Shown: positions 20,993-31,905 of the stretch, piece after piece
Position numbering within the stretch: the stretch's first letter is position 1
Layout: the number at the start of each line of letters is the position of its first letter
NCBI GenBank assembly: GCA_963576565.1
Contig: OY755042.1
Coordinates: 99,566,185 to 99,630,184 of the forward strand
Direction of reading: 5' to 3'
DNA: 64,000 nt
From: Aspidapion aeneum
Taxonomy: Eukaryota > Arthropoda > Insecta > Coleoptera > Brentidae
The notes under the pieces: model-generated
Databases searched by the model: none
Told to the model about the DNA's origin: nothing
What the model saw: the letters and a program-made list of their open reading frames with translations, nothing else
Position numbers and translations under genes: made by a program

Positions 20993-23900
20993 TTAGTCTT
21001 TTCCTGAATCTGAGTCTGTGGAAATTGTGCCTGGATCAGGTGGTTCTGGCGGATAGACCGGTTTTAAGTCTTGCACGTGCCATTCACCCTTATAATTACC
21101 TTGTTCATCAGCCAGTTCATATGTCCAATTGCCAGTTCTTCTTTTTACTACAAACGGACCTAAATATTCTGGAGCCAATTTCGCGCTATAAAATTTGGTA
21201 GCGTCAGAAAGACTTTTATTTTTACGCCAGACCTTCTGATTAACAGTGTATTGAACTGGGCGTCTCCTTAAATTATAAGTATGCATATTTCTTTTTCTAG
21301 AATCAGAAATACGTTTAGATATTTCAGCATAAAGTTTCTTAAATGTCTCATGTCTTTTCTGAATAGCGGTGTTTTGATCAATTTGAGGCTCTATCTGAAC
21401 TCTTACAGTTTCAGTATGGTCTGTTCCGAACAATTTGTGATCACGGCCAAAATTAACAAAGTATGGACTAAATCCGGTGGTTTCTGATTTTGAAGTTCGA
21501 ACTGCGCAGGCAATGGCGGCTAGATTTTCATCCCAGGTTTTGTGGTTGTCTTTAGAAATGTAGGAACGTATCATTCTTTTCAAAACACGATTTACTCTTT
21601 CAGTAGGGTTCGCTCTTGGATAGTAACTCGGAGTATAAAATATTCTAGTTTTGTAGGATTTACACAAATCTTGGAATTCTTTAGATTTCATTTGTGGACC
21701 ATTATCTGTCGTTAGATATTGGCAAGTTCCATAAGTAAGAAATATTCCTTCTTCAACAAATTTGCAAAGAGATTTTGACTTTGCAGAACGACAAGGAAAC
21801 AGGACAACATATTTGCTAAAATAGTCTGTAACAACGAGAAGATATGTATTTTGAGATCTAGATCTTGGTAATGGACCGATATAATCCAAACTAATGGCCT
21901 GCCATGGTTCAGTTATCTCCGGACGATCTCCCATAAGTCCTGGAGGTGCTTTTTGCTCTACTTTATTTTGAGCGCATATCTGACAAGCTTTGATATATTT
22001 AGTAATATCAGCTCGCATCTTGGGCCAGTAATATCTCTCACAGACCTTCCAATAAGTTTTGAAAACTCCCATATGTCCTGCAGCAGGAATATCATGACAA
22101 CGTTTTAGGATATCAGAACGTTTATCTTTGGGAACAACAATTTTCCAAGAAGAAGTAGGACCTAAAAGTTCGGAGTACGAGGACTTAATGTGCTTATAAA
22201 GAAGATTATTTTCTATTCGCCAAGACGGGTATTTATCTGGCTTATTTTCTAGATTAATAAACATATTTTTATACCACCTATCTCGGGTGGAATTAAAGGA
22301 TGAAACAGAGTCGATTTCTTGTATATTAATAGAGTTTATGTCAGCGGAAGGAACAGATCTTGATAAAAAGTCGGGGACAACATGTTCTTTTCCCTTTCTA
22401 TGAATAAGTTCGAAATCGTAGGGTTGTAGTCTTAAACACCATCGAGCTAAACGTCCTTGCGGATCTTTTAAATTTGCTAAATAAAGAAGTGAGTGATGGT
22501 CAGTTATTACTTTAAATTTTTGACCTTCTAAGTAATGTCTCAACTTTTCTACACTCCAGATCACTGCTAGGCATTCTTTCTCTGTTACTGTATATTTCAT
22601 CTCTTGGCGAGTTAAAGATCTAGACAGGTAGCAAATTACCTTTTCGCCGTCTTCAAATTCTTGAGTCAACACAGCTCCTAAGCCAAAGTGTGAGGCGTCA
22701 GTCTGTAAAGTGAAAGTTCGAGAAAAATCTGGACATGTTAAGACGGGAGCGGTAATAAGTGCTTCTTTAATAAGATTAAACGATTTTTGACATTCTTCTG
22801 TCCAACACCATTTTGCGTTCTTTTTAGTTAATTGATTAATGGGTCCCATAATGGAAGAAAAATTGGGTATGAAACGTCTGTACCATGACGCGGTTCCACA
22901 GAACCTTCTAATTTCATGAACATTTTTCGGAGGTGGAATATTCACAATAGCTTCGACTTTTTCAGGATTTGGACGGAGGCCTTTGCAGTCCACTAAATAT
23001 CCGAGATATACAATTTGAGGCTTGCAGAAGTGACACTTCTTTTTGGATATCATAAGACCTGCATCTCGTAGTCTATCGAATACTATGTTTAGAATACGTA
23101 TATGTTCGTCGAAATCTTTAGTTATTAAGATGATATCATCCAAATAGACCATAACGTTCTCTTCAAGATCATAACCGAGCACTAATTCAACTATTCTTTG
23201 CCATGTGGCAGGTGAATTACTAAGTCCGAAGGGCATTCGAGTAAATTGGTAAAGAGGACGTCCTGGAACGGTAAAAGCCGTGTATTCTTTTGATCTTTCA
23301 CTTAATGGTATTTGCCAGAAAGCAGATTTGATGTCTATAGAACTGATATATCGTGCGTCTCGAAGACGATCTAAAATTGAAGAAATATAAGGTATTCCAT
23401 ATGCATCTTTCTTACTAACTGAATTTAGCTTTCTGAAGTCTATACAGAATCTATAAGAGCCGTCTTTCTTTTTAGCTAGACAAACAGGGCTAGACCACGG
23501 ACTCTTAGATGGCTCAATTACACCAAGTCTTAGCATTTCTTCTAACTCATCATCCATAATTTTTTGCTTAATCGGTGAAACCGGATAGTATCGCTGTTTG
23601 ATGGGTTTTGTTCCTGGTAATAATTCAATGTCGTGTTCTGCAACATTACAACGACCAAGGCCTTCAGGAATTTCTAAAAACTTTTGTTCAACCAATTTAT
23701 CTAGAGTTGCTTTTTGTTCAGGGGTAAGTGTAGTTACATCTTGCACACTGCATATTTGAGTTTCATTTTCTTCAGAAAAATGCCATATATCTTGTTTTAG
23801 GTCTGGAATTATATTCATGGTCTTCCAAAAATCTATTCCTAAAATAAGTTTGTGTGATAATTCAGGTAAAACAAGAACATCTATCACCTTAGTTTTATGT

Positions 23901-24247
23901 AAAAGAGTAATAGGAACTTGAAAATATCCAGGACTTGAACAGTTTTGCCCATTGGCAACTGTACAATTAATATTATTTTTAATTAATTGAAAACCTAAAC
24001 TTTTTAGTATTTCAAAGCCAGGTAAACCTACCAGCGTTCGTGACGCGCCGGAGTCAAGAAGTCCTCTCATAGGATAACCTAAAATTTGAATTTCTAAATA
24101 TGGTCTTTGATCTCCATTTGCATGACCAATGATGTAATCTAAAAGGATTTTTTGAGGGAAGTCTACAGTAATGGCCGATAAATCTAATTGGGAAGAAGTC
24201 TCACGACCTATTGATTCTCCCTTGAACCGTTTCCCGATGCTGAACAA
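20993..24247 (-). CDS. pol: Pol polyprotein: protease, reverse transcriptase, RNase H, integrase
   Basis: The frame is open for 1,084 codons from 24247; it opens at 24268 after a TGA and has no ATG near its start, consistent with expression as Gag-Pol by -1 frameshift. Positions below count from 24247. Aspartic protease has LLDSGAS (Asp65). RT has FGLSNSPATWQ and YLDD (368-371). RNase H has TDAS (Asp517) and a TEKECLAV helix (Glu558). The integrase zinc finger has H718/H725/C755/C758. Its core has LDYIGP (Asp788), TTDNG (Asp848) and NPTERVNR (Glu883). A GPF module (YLGPFVV, about 1029) follows, then an acidic Pro-rich tail. The spacing from the second Asp to Glu leaves 34 residues rather than the usual 35; other gypsy lineages with NP(T/V)ER share this. 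No disabling mutation was seen. Confidence 0.97.
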   Translation of the reverse strand: MFSIGKRFKGESIGRETSSQLDLSAITVDFPQKILLDYIIGHANGDQRPYLEIQILGYPMRGLLDSGASRTLVGLPGFEILKSLGFQLIKNNINCTVANGQNCSSPGYFQVPITLLHKTKVIDVLVLPELSHKLILGIDFWKTMNIIPDLKQDIWHFSEENETQICSVQDVTTLTPEQKATLDKLVEQKFLEIPEGLGRCNVAEHDIELLPGTKPIKQRYYPVSPIKQKIMDDELEEMLRLGVIEPSKSPWSSPVCLAKKKDGSYRFCIDFRKLNSVSKKDAYGIPYISSILDRLRDARYISSIDIKSAFWQIPLSERSKEYTAFTVPGRPLYQFTRMPFGLSNSPATWQRIVELVLGYDLEENVMVYLDDIILITKDFDEHIRILNIVFDRLRDAGLMISKKKCHFCKPQIVYLGYLVDCKGLRPNPEKVEAIVNIPPPKNVHEIRRFCGTASWYRRFIPNFSSIMGPINQLTKKNAKWCWTEECQKSFNLIKEALITAPVLTCPDFSRTFTLQTDASHFGLGAVLTQEFEDGEKVICYLSRSLTRQEMKYTVTEKECLAVIWSVEKLRHYLEGQKFKVITDHHSLLYLANLKDPQGRLARWCLRLQPYDFELIHRKGKEHVVPDFLSRSVPSADINSINIQEIDSVSSFNSTRDRWYKNMFINLENKPDKYPSWRIENNLLYKHIKSSYSELLGPTSSWKIVVPKDKRSDILKRCHDIPAAGHMGVFKTYWKVCERYYWPKMRADITKYIKACQICAQNKVEQKAPPGLMGDRPEITEPWQAISLDYIGPLPRSRSQNTYLLVVTDYFSKYVVLFPCRSAKSKSLCKFVEEGIFLTYGTCQYLTTDNGPQMKSKEFQDLCKSYKTRIFYTPSYYPRANPTERVNRVLKRMIRSYISKDNHKTWDENLAAIACAVRTSKSETTGFSPYFVNFGRDHKLFGTDHTETVRVQIEPQIDQNTAIQKRHETFKKLYAEISKRISDSRKRNMHTYNLRRRPVQYTVNQKVWRKNKSLSDATKFYSAKLAPEYLGPFVVKRRTGNWTYELADEQGNYKGEWHVQDLKPVYPPEPPDPGTISTDSDSGKD

Positions 24248-25626
24248 GGACAGGTATACACCGTTACATCAGGTGTTCCGCATTTAAAGCAGTGTTTCTT
24301 TCTAGGCTGTGAACAATCTCTATTTAAATGGCCTTGTTGACGACAATTCCAGCATGTAACATTAGCAAATCTATTGTTATTGACTGGTGGACGATTTAAG
24401 TTATTGGAATTATTCATAGGTGGACGTTTACAATTGTTTGAATGACCAACAGCATGGATGGGTACATCAGAAATATCTGTAGTTGATGAAGAGGCAGATA
24501 TATAAGCAAAATCAGGTTCAACCATATTGTTTCTCCTTCTAGGAGGTGGTACATAATTATCAGCTCTAAATTTCTTTCTTTCGATTTTCAAACATTCTTC
24601 TTCTAGTTCTTCAGTTGAATGAACATCAGGTAGTTGAGTACTATAAAACGGAGCCAAATTCTTAATAATAATTTCTAATTGAAATTCGGGATTAACATCT
24701 CCATGTCTTCGGAATAGTCCATTCATATCAGTTAAATAACTAACAATTGACTCTGATTCGTCTTGAGTTCTATCTAATATTTGTCGAAAAAGTCTGGATT
24801 GATAATCAGGTTTCTCAAAATGTTTGCGTAGTAAATCGCATAATTCTTTCCAGGAATTAAATCGATGTGAATTGCCACGATACCACTTAAGTCCATTTGT
24901 ATCAAACAAATCAATAGCTGATTCATATAATTGATCTTCGGTAACATTTCTAGCTTTAGCTAATTCGTGAACTCTTTCTAAAAAGCTGTGCACCGACATT
25001 TCTTTTGTGTTAGTGGTGAATTTTATTCCCCATTTCTCAATCTGTAATGGTTTCTCAAAAGTACGAGGTATTCGAGATCTTGATGGTGTAGATTTAGCAG
25101 GAGCAACTTTGGATTGTGATGCTTCTGAATCTTCATCGGAAGATGAATCAGAATGATGATCACTTAATCTTGTACTGCCCAAAAGTACACTTAAACTAGG
25201 ATCTTGTTTTGAACGTTTGTCTAATAAGTCCATATTATTTAAAATCTCAACAAGTAGGGTTGACTTCACTTTTATTTGTTCATTATCCAGTTTATTATTT
25301 GCCATAGCATTAACTCTATTTAAAAAGTGAACTAATCTAGATTGTAGTCTTTCAAATTTTCTTTTAGCTTTGCTTGATGATCCAAAAGATTTAGTTAAAC
25401 CCGTATATTCAGCTAAACATTCCGAAATATATTTTCTTTCATCTTGGAAATCAAACTTATAATCAGGATAAGTTAGTAGTTTATTCTTTTCTAGTTTTAA
25501 AAGTGGTCTCAAGGTAGATTTTAATTGTTCCACCGTAGCAGAATCTTCTGCAGGTAAGCCACGCAATCTTAACTCCCATTGCAGTTCAACTTTTCGTAAG
25601 TTGTCAATTTGCATTTTATAATCCAT
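24208..25626 (-). CDS. gag: Gag polyprotein with CCHC zinc knuckle
   Basis: There are 472 codons from ATG at 25626 to TAG at 24208. The N-terminal half is charged and helical. A Ser/Asp/Glu-rich stretch at about 155-170 precedes a Ty3-type capsid-like region (YESAIDLFDTNGLKWYRG, then WKELCDLLRKHF, then ESIVSYLTDM). The C-terminus has a canonical CX2CX4HX4C knuckle (CWNCRQQGHLNRDC, about 425-438). It is followed by CFKCGTPDVTVYTCPC, in which the His position is Val, so it may fold as a Cys-only zinc ribbon. Gag packages the RNA and forms the particle. Its last ~20 codons overlap pol and contain the slippery site. Confidence 0.94.
   Translation of the reverse strand: MDYKMQIDNLRKVELQWELRLRGLPAEDSATVEQLKSTLRPLLKLEKNKLLTYPDYKFDFQDERKYISECLAEYTGLTKSFGSSSKAKRKFERLQSRLVHFLNRVNAMANNKLDNEQIKVKSTLLVEILNNMDLLDKRSKQDPSLSVLLGSTRLSDHHSDSSSDEDSEASQSKVAPAKSTPSRSRIPRTFEKPLQIEKWGIKFTTNTKEMSVHSFLERVHELAKARNVTEDQLYESAIDLFDTNGLKWYRGNSHRFNSWKELCDLLRKHFEKPDYQSRLFRQILDRTQDESESIVSYLTDMNGLFRRHGDVNPEFQLEIIIKNLAPFYSTQLPDVHSTEELEEECLKIERKKFRADNYVPPPRRRNNMVEPDFAYISASSSTTDISDVPIHAVGHSNNCKRPPMNNSNNLNRPPVNNNRFANVTCWNCRQQGHLNRDCSQPRKKHCFKCGTPDVTVYTCPCSASGNGSRENQ
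24229..24235 (-). promoter_or_regulatory. -1 ribosomal frameshift heptamer G GGA AAC
   Basis: In gag phase the codons are TCG GGA AAC GGT, so the heptamer has the form X XXY YYZ. Slipping one base back gives GGG AAA CGG, which is exactly the pol frame. The gag stop lies 19 bases further on. GGGAAAC is a known retroviral slippery sequence. I did not evaluate the downstream RNA structure. Confidence 0.88.
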
Positions 25627-26786
25627 ATTTAAAATGGAAAAAAACTTTTCACTAAGGCACTAATTCACACACACTAAAATCGATTTAGAAATTAAAAGCG
25701 AAATAAGCTTTAAACAAAAGCAAAAAAATTCAATTCAAAAATGTAAAGCAAAATTGCTCTAAAATTTTTTTTAACAAAAGTTATTGATGGGTATTAAAAT
25801 CGTTATAGATGCCAAATATTTAATATTTCAATCGCGTAGCTACTGCGCATAAAAATTTTAATTGCGCATGCGTATTATACCAAAAGGGTAGTACTACGCA
25901 TTTATGAATGTAAATGAATTAAATTAGACTAGGCAAAACCATTCGCGAAAACTGAGTTCAAAAATCTTCAAAAATAACGAAAGTGTATATTGTGCATGCG
26001 GAAAAATTTTGTAAAAATATTAAAATAATACGCTATATGAGCTCAGTTAAGGTTCTAAAAACCTTTAGTAAAAGTCCGGTTTCAATATCTCAAATAATAA
26101 TCAAGATAGCTTTTGCGCAGGCGCAAAAATTAAATTGAAAATTAACGCGCAAGTGTAAGTAAAGATAAGCTTTTCTTACAAAAACTGTTTAAGGAAATTA
26201 TTGATCAAAATAAATTAAATAAGTCCTATGTATGGGAAAGAAAATTCTGCGCATGCGTAGATTTATACTGCGCAACTTATTTTGAGTCAAGCTATTTGAC
26301 TGTGCAGGGTTAAAAAAAAATTAAATTTAAATTTTAAAAAAAATTCAAATTAAAATCTAAATTACTGCGCACGGTATTGCGCAAGGGTACTCAAGTCAGA
26401 AAACTAAATAACATAATCGTTACTAAAATCAATAAATCAATATTCAAAAATAGTCAAGTCAAAGGTCAATTCAATACTGCGCACGGCGCATCAAACAGCA
26501 TGTGCGCAGTAATGCAAACTCATAACCAAATAATCAAAAATAATTATCAAAATCAAATAAATGTCCACGATAAATGACTGAAATGCAATATAAAATAAAA
26601 TATATCACTGCGCAAATTTACTGCACACGTAAATTGACGCCCTGAAAGAAAGTAAAACCAATTTTACCTTGACCAATCTATATGGTAAACCAATCTTCAT
26701 AAAAGTTACGAAATCAAAAAAAAATCGAAATTCAAAGTTTTAGCAAAATTACTGCGCAGGATTTTGCGCAGAATTTATTGCGCAAG
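25627..26786 (-). promoter_or_regulatory. 5' leader with clustered TGCGCA / GCGCATGCG motifs
   Basis: Thirteen TGCGCA hexamers lie within 25843-26784. Several extend to the NRF-1/EWG-type palindrome (Y)GCGCA(T)GCGC(R): TGCGCATGCG at 25863 and 26248, TGCGCAGGCGCA at 26114, and GCGCACGGCGCA at 26479. The surroundings are AT-rich, so the density is far above chance. The motif is its own reverse complement, so orientation does not matter. Binding by an NRF-1/Erect-wing-like factor is inference. Confidence 0.7.
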
Positions 26787-26804
26787 GCCCCACGTTGGGC
26801 GCCA
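26787..26804 (-). other. Primer-binding site, tRNA-Lys type
   Basis: The minus strand reads TGGCGCCCAACGTGGGGC, 4 nt inside the 5' LTR end. Its complement, GCCCCACGTTGGGCGCCA, is the 3' terminus (with CCA) of the tRNA-Lys(1,2) type. All 18 nt match as I recall that tRNA. Confidence 0.88.
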
Positions 26805-26808
26805 AAAT

Positions 26809-29800
26809 TGTTACACACTTTTTGCTTGCGCAACCCTGTATTTAAAAATTAATAATAATTAATTTATGGATCATTATTTAAAATTAAATCAATCACTTGG
26901 GCTATATTAAAAGACATGAAGATCGGTTTTCCAACAGCATATAATAAAAAAAAAAAATTAGTTGAATATATTTACAATTCAAGGACGTCGTATTTTTTTT
27001 CTAATATCAAAATATAAAATAAAACTAAGATAAGCGCATTCACATTTTTAGATTTAAATTGATGTTATAAATCTAAATATAGAAATTTAAGGTACCTATA
27101 ATTTGCATTTGTATAGTGGAGTACCTGCGGAGTGATCACTCTCGAGTTTACAGTAAAAAAAAAAATAATGAGCAGGAATAATTCACATGTAAGGTAGGTA
27201 ATATTAAGAATTAAATTCAGCTATATTAAAAAAGTTCAGTCGTATTTAAAAAAAAGTTCAGTCATTATCGGACGCAATAAGTTTTCACCTTGTTTTATCT
27301 TCTTTGAGGTCACCTGAGCCAACCACAGCTCCGAAACCAGATCAGCAGAAGCTCAATGGATTAAATCAGAATAGGTTTGAAACGTGACTTCGGACCATAA
27401 ATTTGACTCAGGATCGTACGAAGATTTGGACCCAGCTTTGGATCAGAACTTGGACCGGAATTTGGGATCTGATTTGGACCAGAATTTGGAACCAGCCTTG
27501 AATTTGGACCAGAATTTGAAATTTGGACCGGTGTTTGGAACCCTACAAAAGTTCAACTTTTGTAGAAAACGAATTTTCAATAAATAAAGCATCTTCTGTT
27601 AGTTATTTATTTTGTTCTATTATTAAGAATAAAAATTAAGTTTTAATTAGTTCCTTTTTTTATTAATTTATAACAGAAATGGGAAATAAAAATTTAGATG
27701 GTTGTTCTTATTATTTCTAGAAGAATTTTATTTTTTTTTGCTATTCAAAATGAAATTACCATTTCTTTTTATTTTAAGAAAATGCCAATTTTAATTTTAA
27801 TTATATTAAGAAGTTTTATTTTAATTTAAGATTTTATGCAATTAAATTTTAAATTTATTTAATATTTAAATTAAGAAATTATGGATTTTAATTTTAATTT
27901 TATTAAGAAACTACCAATTTTATTTAAATTTATGAATAAATGGCAATAATTTCGGTCTTAAAAATTACCAATCTTTGTAAAATCGTGCAGAAAATTATTA
28001 ATTTGACGGAAAAATTGTCTATCAAACACGTGGTTATTAAGAAATTCCGCAATAATTTTCTTCTTTGTACTGGAAAATTACTATAAATTACCGTAAATAA
28101 AATTATATTTAGCAAAAATCAATAATAAAAAGGCAAAATAAGATGCACTATTTAATAAAATATTAATTTACCTTTTGTGATGTTCAAGGGTCACAAGCTT
28201 CGTCTTTGCCGCAAAATGGCTGTCGGCACTACGACGTTCGTTTTAAGTCGAAAATCCTCTATACAGAGATATTGTGAAGAAAACATACCATCTACGGGTA
28301 ACTACAAAATCTTCACAATGAAGGAATGAATTGGCAAGAATCCCCATCAAAACGGGTAAAAATAATTAATTAAAAATCACCATAACAAAATTAAAACCAA
28401 TCAAACGCTGTGACTTTTACGAACGCCGGACACAAGGTGAAAGTGGCCGCTTCGTTCTCCAGCAACTCTTAGCCGAGAAGGAGCTATTGCGACTGCGCGG
28501 ATGCGCACTCACTCAAAAATGACCAAACTAATCAAACATATCAGATCAGAAATAAATCATAGAATAATACTTCTGTCTTTATTTAACCCACACGGAAAGA
28601 GACAACCTCATTCGGTGGAGTCCTTTTGGGAGAAGTCCACAAATCGGGAAAGCGAATCAACTGCATTGCAGATAATTACGTCAGTAATGTCAACGTCCGA
28701 AGCGATGCTGTCACATGTCTAAAGCAAAAATCTTAATAGAAAATTTAAGAAGTTTTTATCACAATCATAAATCCAAAAATAATAATAATCAATATTTTCT
28801 GGACTTGAGTACCACTAATAATAATTAATTAATTAATTACCGTAATTAGAACTAAAAATAATATACACCACTAATTTACAAAAGTTAACTTTATTTACTC
28901 ACACCCGAGAGAACAAGAAAATAAAGTAAGTACGGCAACGCTGGCATAGACGTCAAAATTTTTCGTCTAAAAATAAATGGAATTACTGGAAAGCAGTAAA
29001 CAAGAGAACATTCAAACGAAAAACAATATTTTATCAAGTGTAGTGATAAATAAAAATATAATAAAAGTAGCAAATCATTAGTGCTTTATTCAAAGAAGAT
29101 ATTTGCCAAAGGAAAATTTTCTATGAACAGAATAAATAGGAAAAATTACGCCTCCAAGGTAAGTAATGTTTTTGACAACATCACAAAAATAATAGTAAAA
29201 TAAAATAGGCCAAAAATCATATATCTTTTTCTATTTCGTAGGTATTGAACTAGGAATAGACTGCTCATAGACCACTAGTTCCTAGAGTTGCAAGGAATTT
29301 CCATAGATTACCAAGGAATCGTTAGAAAAGAACTAAATAGTAGGCACTGCACGGATGTACAATGTGAGCTAGAAAAATAGGAAAATAGGCCAGATAATTA
29401 ACTAGGAGACTAGATGAACCAAGATGAACAACAAATAGGATGGAATCAATGTAATAATATCAAGTAAGTACAAAACAATACAATATACAAGGTAATAAAT
29501 TAATATATTCATAATGATCAACAACATCTATTATTTTAGGAATCCTAGACCAAACTAGATCATAGAAAAATCATAGACATAACCAGGATGATGTACTACA
29601 GCCATGGAAACTACCTAGGATTACCAAAATGAAGTAGGTTTAAAAATAATAGTGACTTTATACTGATATAGCCATTAGCAATATCATACAACAAAGCATA
29701 TTTTCTAGGTCTAATTGAAAATCATAGACAAGTGCTAGAAGGATACCAATAGTACCAAAACAATCACTAGAGATTCCTCCAATGGATTTTAGCAAGAAAG

Positions 29801-30521
29801 GTTAATTTTGATAAAGGAGTTATTCAGAAATCATGAAGTTATGAAATGATGTACCACCACGTGATCACCATATGAAAACTATAATGTAAAATGCAAGTTA
29901 TATCTAATTTTCTATACAATTTTAACAATATTCTAATTTGTTCTTACTTTTAGAAGGAAGTAGAGCAACATACTCAAAAATTAGACAAAAAGGAGCGAAA
30001 ATGGCAATGCAGAGATAGATTGAAAATTTACTGAAACACACAAATGAATCTACTAGATAAGTTAAGCTAAATATAGGATAGGAGAGTTGTAACTTGGTCT
30101 TAAAATTAAAATAAAGTTAAAACTTTATCTGTCTGTCTGTATTTGTTTTTAATTTAATCTTAGATATTTTAAGTACCAAATTGCTATAGAAAAGCCCATT
30201 AAAAATAAAAATCAAAATCAAAATATTTTCAAAGATTCACAGTGATGCTTTTAGCTACATAAAGCTGTAGTGTGCAACAATGGGTTTTGCCCTAGCTCAG
30301 AGTTTCGAGAGTGTTGTCGGGGTCTACGAAAACATTAATTAGTAATTAAATCAAAGCTAAAAATAATTTGGACGCCAGGAAGAAACGGACCTTCCAATCC
30401 CTCGTTATAATGAGAACTTTATATAACTAAAACATCAAATCAATAATTAAATAAACAATTATTAATGCATTTTTCTGCCCAAAGAATAAAAATAACGTAA
30501 TGGCAAAATTAAGATGTTACA
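26809..30521 (-). repeat. 5' LTR (3,713 bp)
   Basis: Same length as, and identical wherever compared to, the copy at 16835-20547. Being the upstream LTR in element sense it should carry the active promoter and transcription start, but I cannot place a TATA/initiator confidently in this AT-rich sequence. Confidence 0.97.
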
Positions 30522-30525
30522 GAGT
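30522..30525. repeat. Target-site duplication (GAGT), right
   Basis: Matches 16831-16834. The following GGCTAGAGTATAATATGAAA resembles the continuation of the repeat unit (unit four has TAGAGTAGGTATAGAAATAA), supporting a simple insertion. Confidence 0.92.
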
Positions 30526-30529
30526 GGCT

Positions 30530-31710
30530 AGAGTATAATATGAAACATTTATAGCTAATTGGTTTAAGCAGCACTGGCGCGCCACTAGTGTAATTTCCGT
30601 ATTGTGTTGGATAAACTAAAGCACTTTTTGGCACAGGCTCTCCGAGCCCATGTTACTCTGCTGCAGCAAAGATGTATGAAGACATTTGATGCATCCTTGG
30701 CTGCACTAATAGTGAGCACTACACTATCGTATGCGATTAAAATTACAATGGGGACAATTTTTTTAGAGCACCAAAACAATAACAGGGCTAAAGGAACAGA
30801 ATGACTATCAAGTAGTCGTAGTAGTCCTGTGAGTGGAACTCCATGCTCTCTTGATCACCTTTTCTTATTAACAATTATGTTTGATTTCATCATATGCAAA
30901 TAAAAATGTTGTTAGAAATAAGTAACAATCACATATGTCAGTTTCATTTTTGACATTTTCAAATGGACCACTTAAAAATCATAGTTTTGGCAACTTTAAA
31001 AATGCATTGGAAAATAAGATTTTTCGAATGCGTTTCATCGAAATGTAATTCTATATTTTTTGGATTTATTCAACCCAGCGTAGCGTAAAATAAAATATCA
31101 GAATTTATATTCAAAAATTAATGGCGTGCTATTATTATCTTTTTACTACAGCCAATTTTATGATTTCTATGGCCCTTATCATTATTTAATTGGCTTTATT
31201 TTATTCTATACCTCTAAAAAACACACCTTCCATTGGTAGTATTGATTTTATAGTATATTCATGTTATTGGTTAGTCACAAAAAATTTGTTTCCTAGAGAA
31301 AACAAGGAAAATAAATTTATTTTTGCTGAAAATAAATCTTAAGTAAGTATATATTTTTCAAGCTGCTGGTATCAACTCAAAATATTTAAAATTTATTTAA
31401 GTTTATTTTATTTGACAAACTAAAAAAAATATTCTTGACCTTCCCAAAAATGTTGTCTTAAAAATTTGCTTCTTTACTTGGTTAACTAAGTATATAAATT
31501 TATTAACTCTATTATAATTAAAACTACAATTAAAAATACAAGCTACCTACTAAATACACTTCGACGTTGCGTCGGTCGGTCGTCCAAAACACCAATGACT
31601 ATTTAGTGACAAACACTACCATTACAAAGGTTTAAGACCTACTACACTGAAATACAACGGATACAAAAACCAAATAATGATATTTTGACATTTGACAACC
31701 CATTATTACA
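30530..31710. other. No gene recognised
   Basis: AT-rich sequence. Two mirror-image frames of 64-66 codons overlap at 30585-30804 on opposite strands. Neither shows a family motif or a splice context, so I do not call them genes. Confidence 0.6.
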
Positions 31711-31715
31711 TCAGA

Positions 31716-31905
31716 TAAAGAGACAGATACAAATACAGAGAAAGGGAGAAGTAGAGAGACTGACAAAGAAGCAGAGAGACAGAGAGAGAAAAGCAGAGAG
31801 ACACAGAGTGAGAAAGAAATAGAGCGAGAGGGATTGGGAAGGTTGTATATAGAAAAAGAGAGAGAGGGAAAACGAGAGAAAGGGAGAGAAAGAGCAAGAA
31901 CAAGA
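31716..31905. repeat. Purine-rich (GA)n/(AGAGAC)n tract
   Basis: Nearly all A/G on the plus strand, with irregular AGAGAG, AGAGAC and GGGAGA units over ~190 bp. The Leu/Ser/Phe-rich frame on the other strand is a by-product. Confidence 0.9.

Larger units (their letters stand above)
16835..30521 (-). mobile_element. Complete Ty3/gypsy LTR retrotransposon, 13,687 bp
   Basis: All expected parts are present in order on the minus strand: 5' LTR (30521-26809), tRNA primer site (26804-26787), leader, gag (25626-24208), pol reached by -1 frameshift (to 20993), a 445-bp untranslated stretch, polypurine tract (20563-20548) and 3' LTR (20547-16835). The domain order PR-RT-RNase H-integrase with a GPF module defines Ty3/gypsy (Metaviridae). 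There is no env frame between pol and the 3' LTR. LTRs of equal length, no LTR difference in the parts compared, intact frames and a perfect target duplication indicate a recent insertion that may still be active. It landed inside a unit of the 12.3-16.8 kb repeat array. Confidence 0.97.

Noticed and set aside
30585..30804. Overlapping 64- and 66-codon frames on opposite strands right of the LTR
   Set aside because: Mirror-image frames with no motif and no splice or promoter context; chance open frames.
31706..31903. Leu/Ser/Phe-rich 65-codon frame resembling a membrane protein
   Set aside because: Direct translation of the complementary strand of a (GA)n tract.
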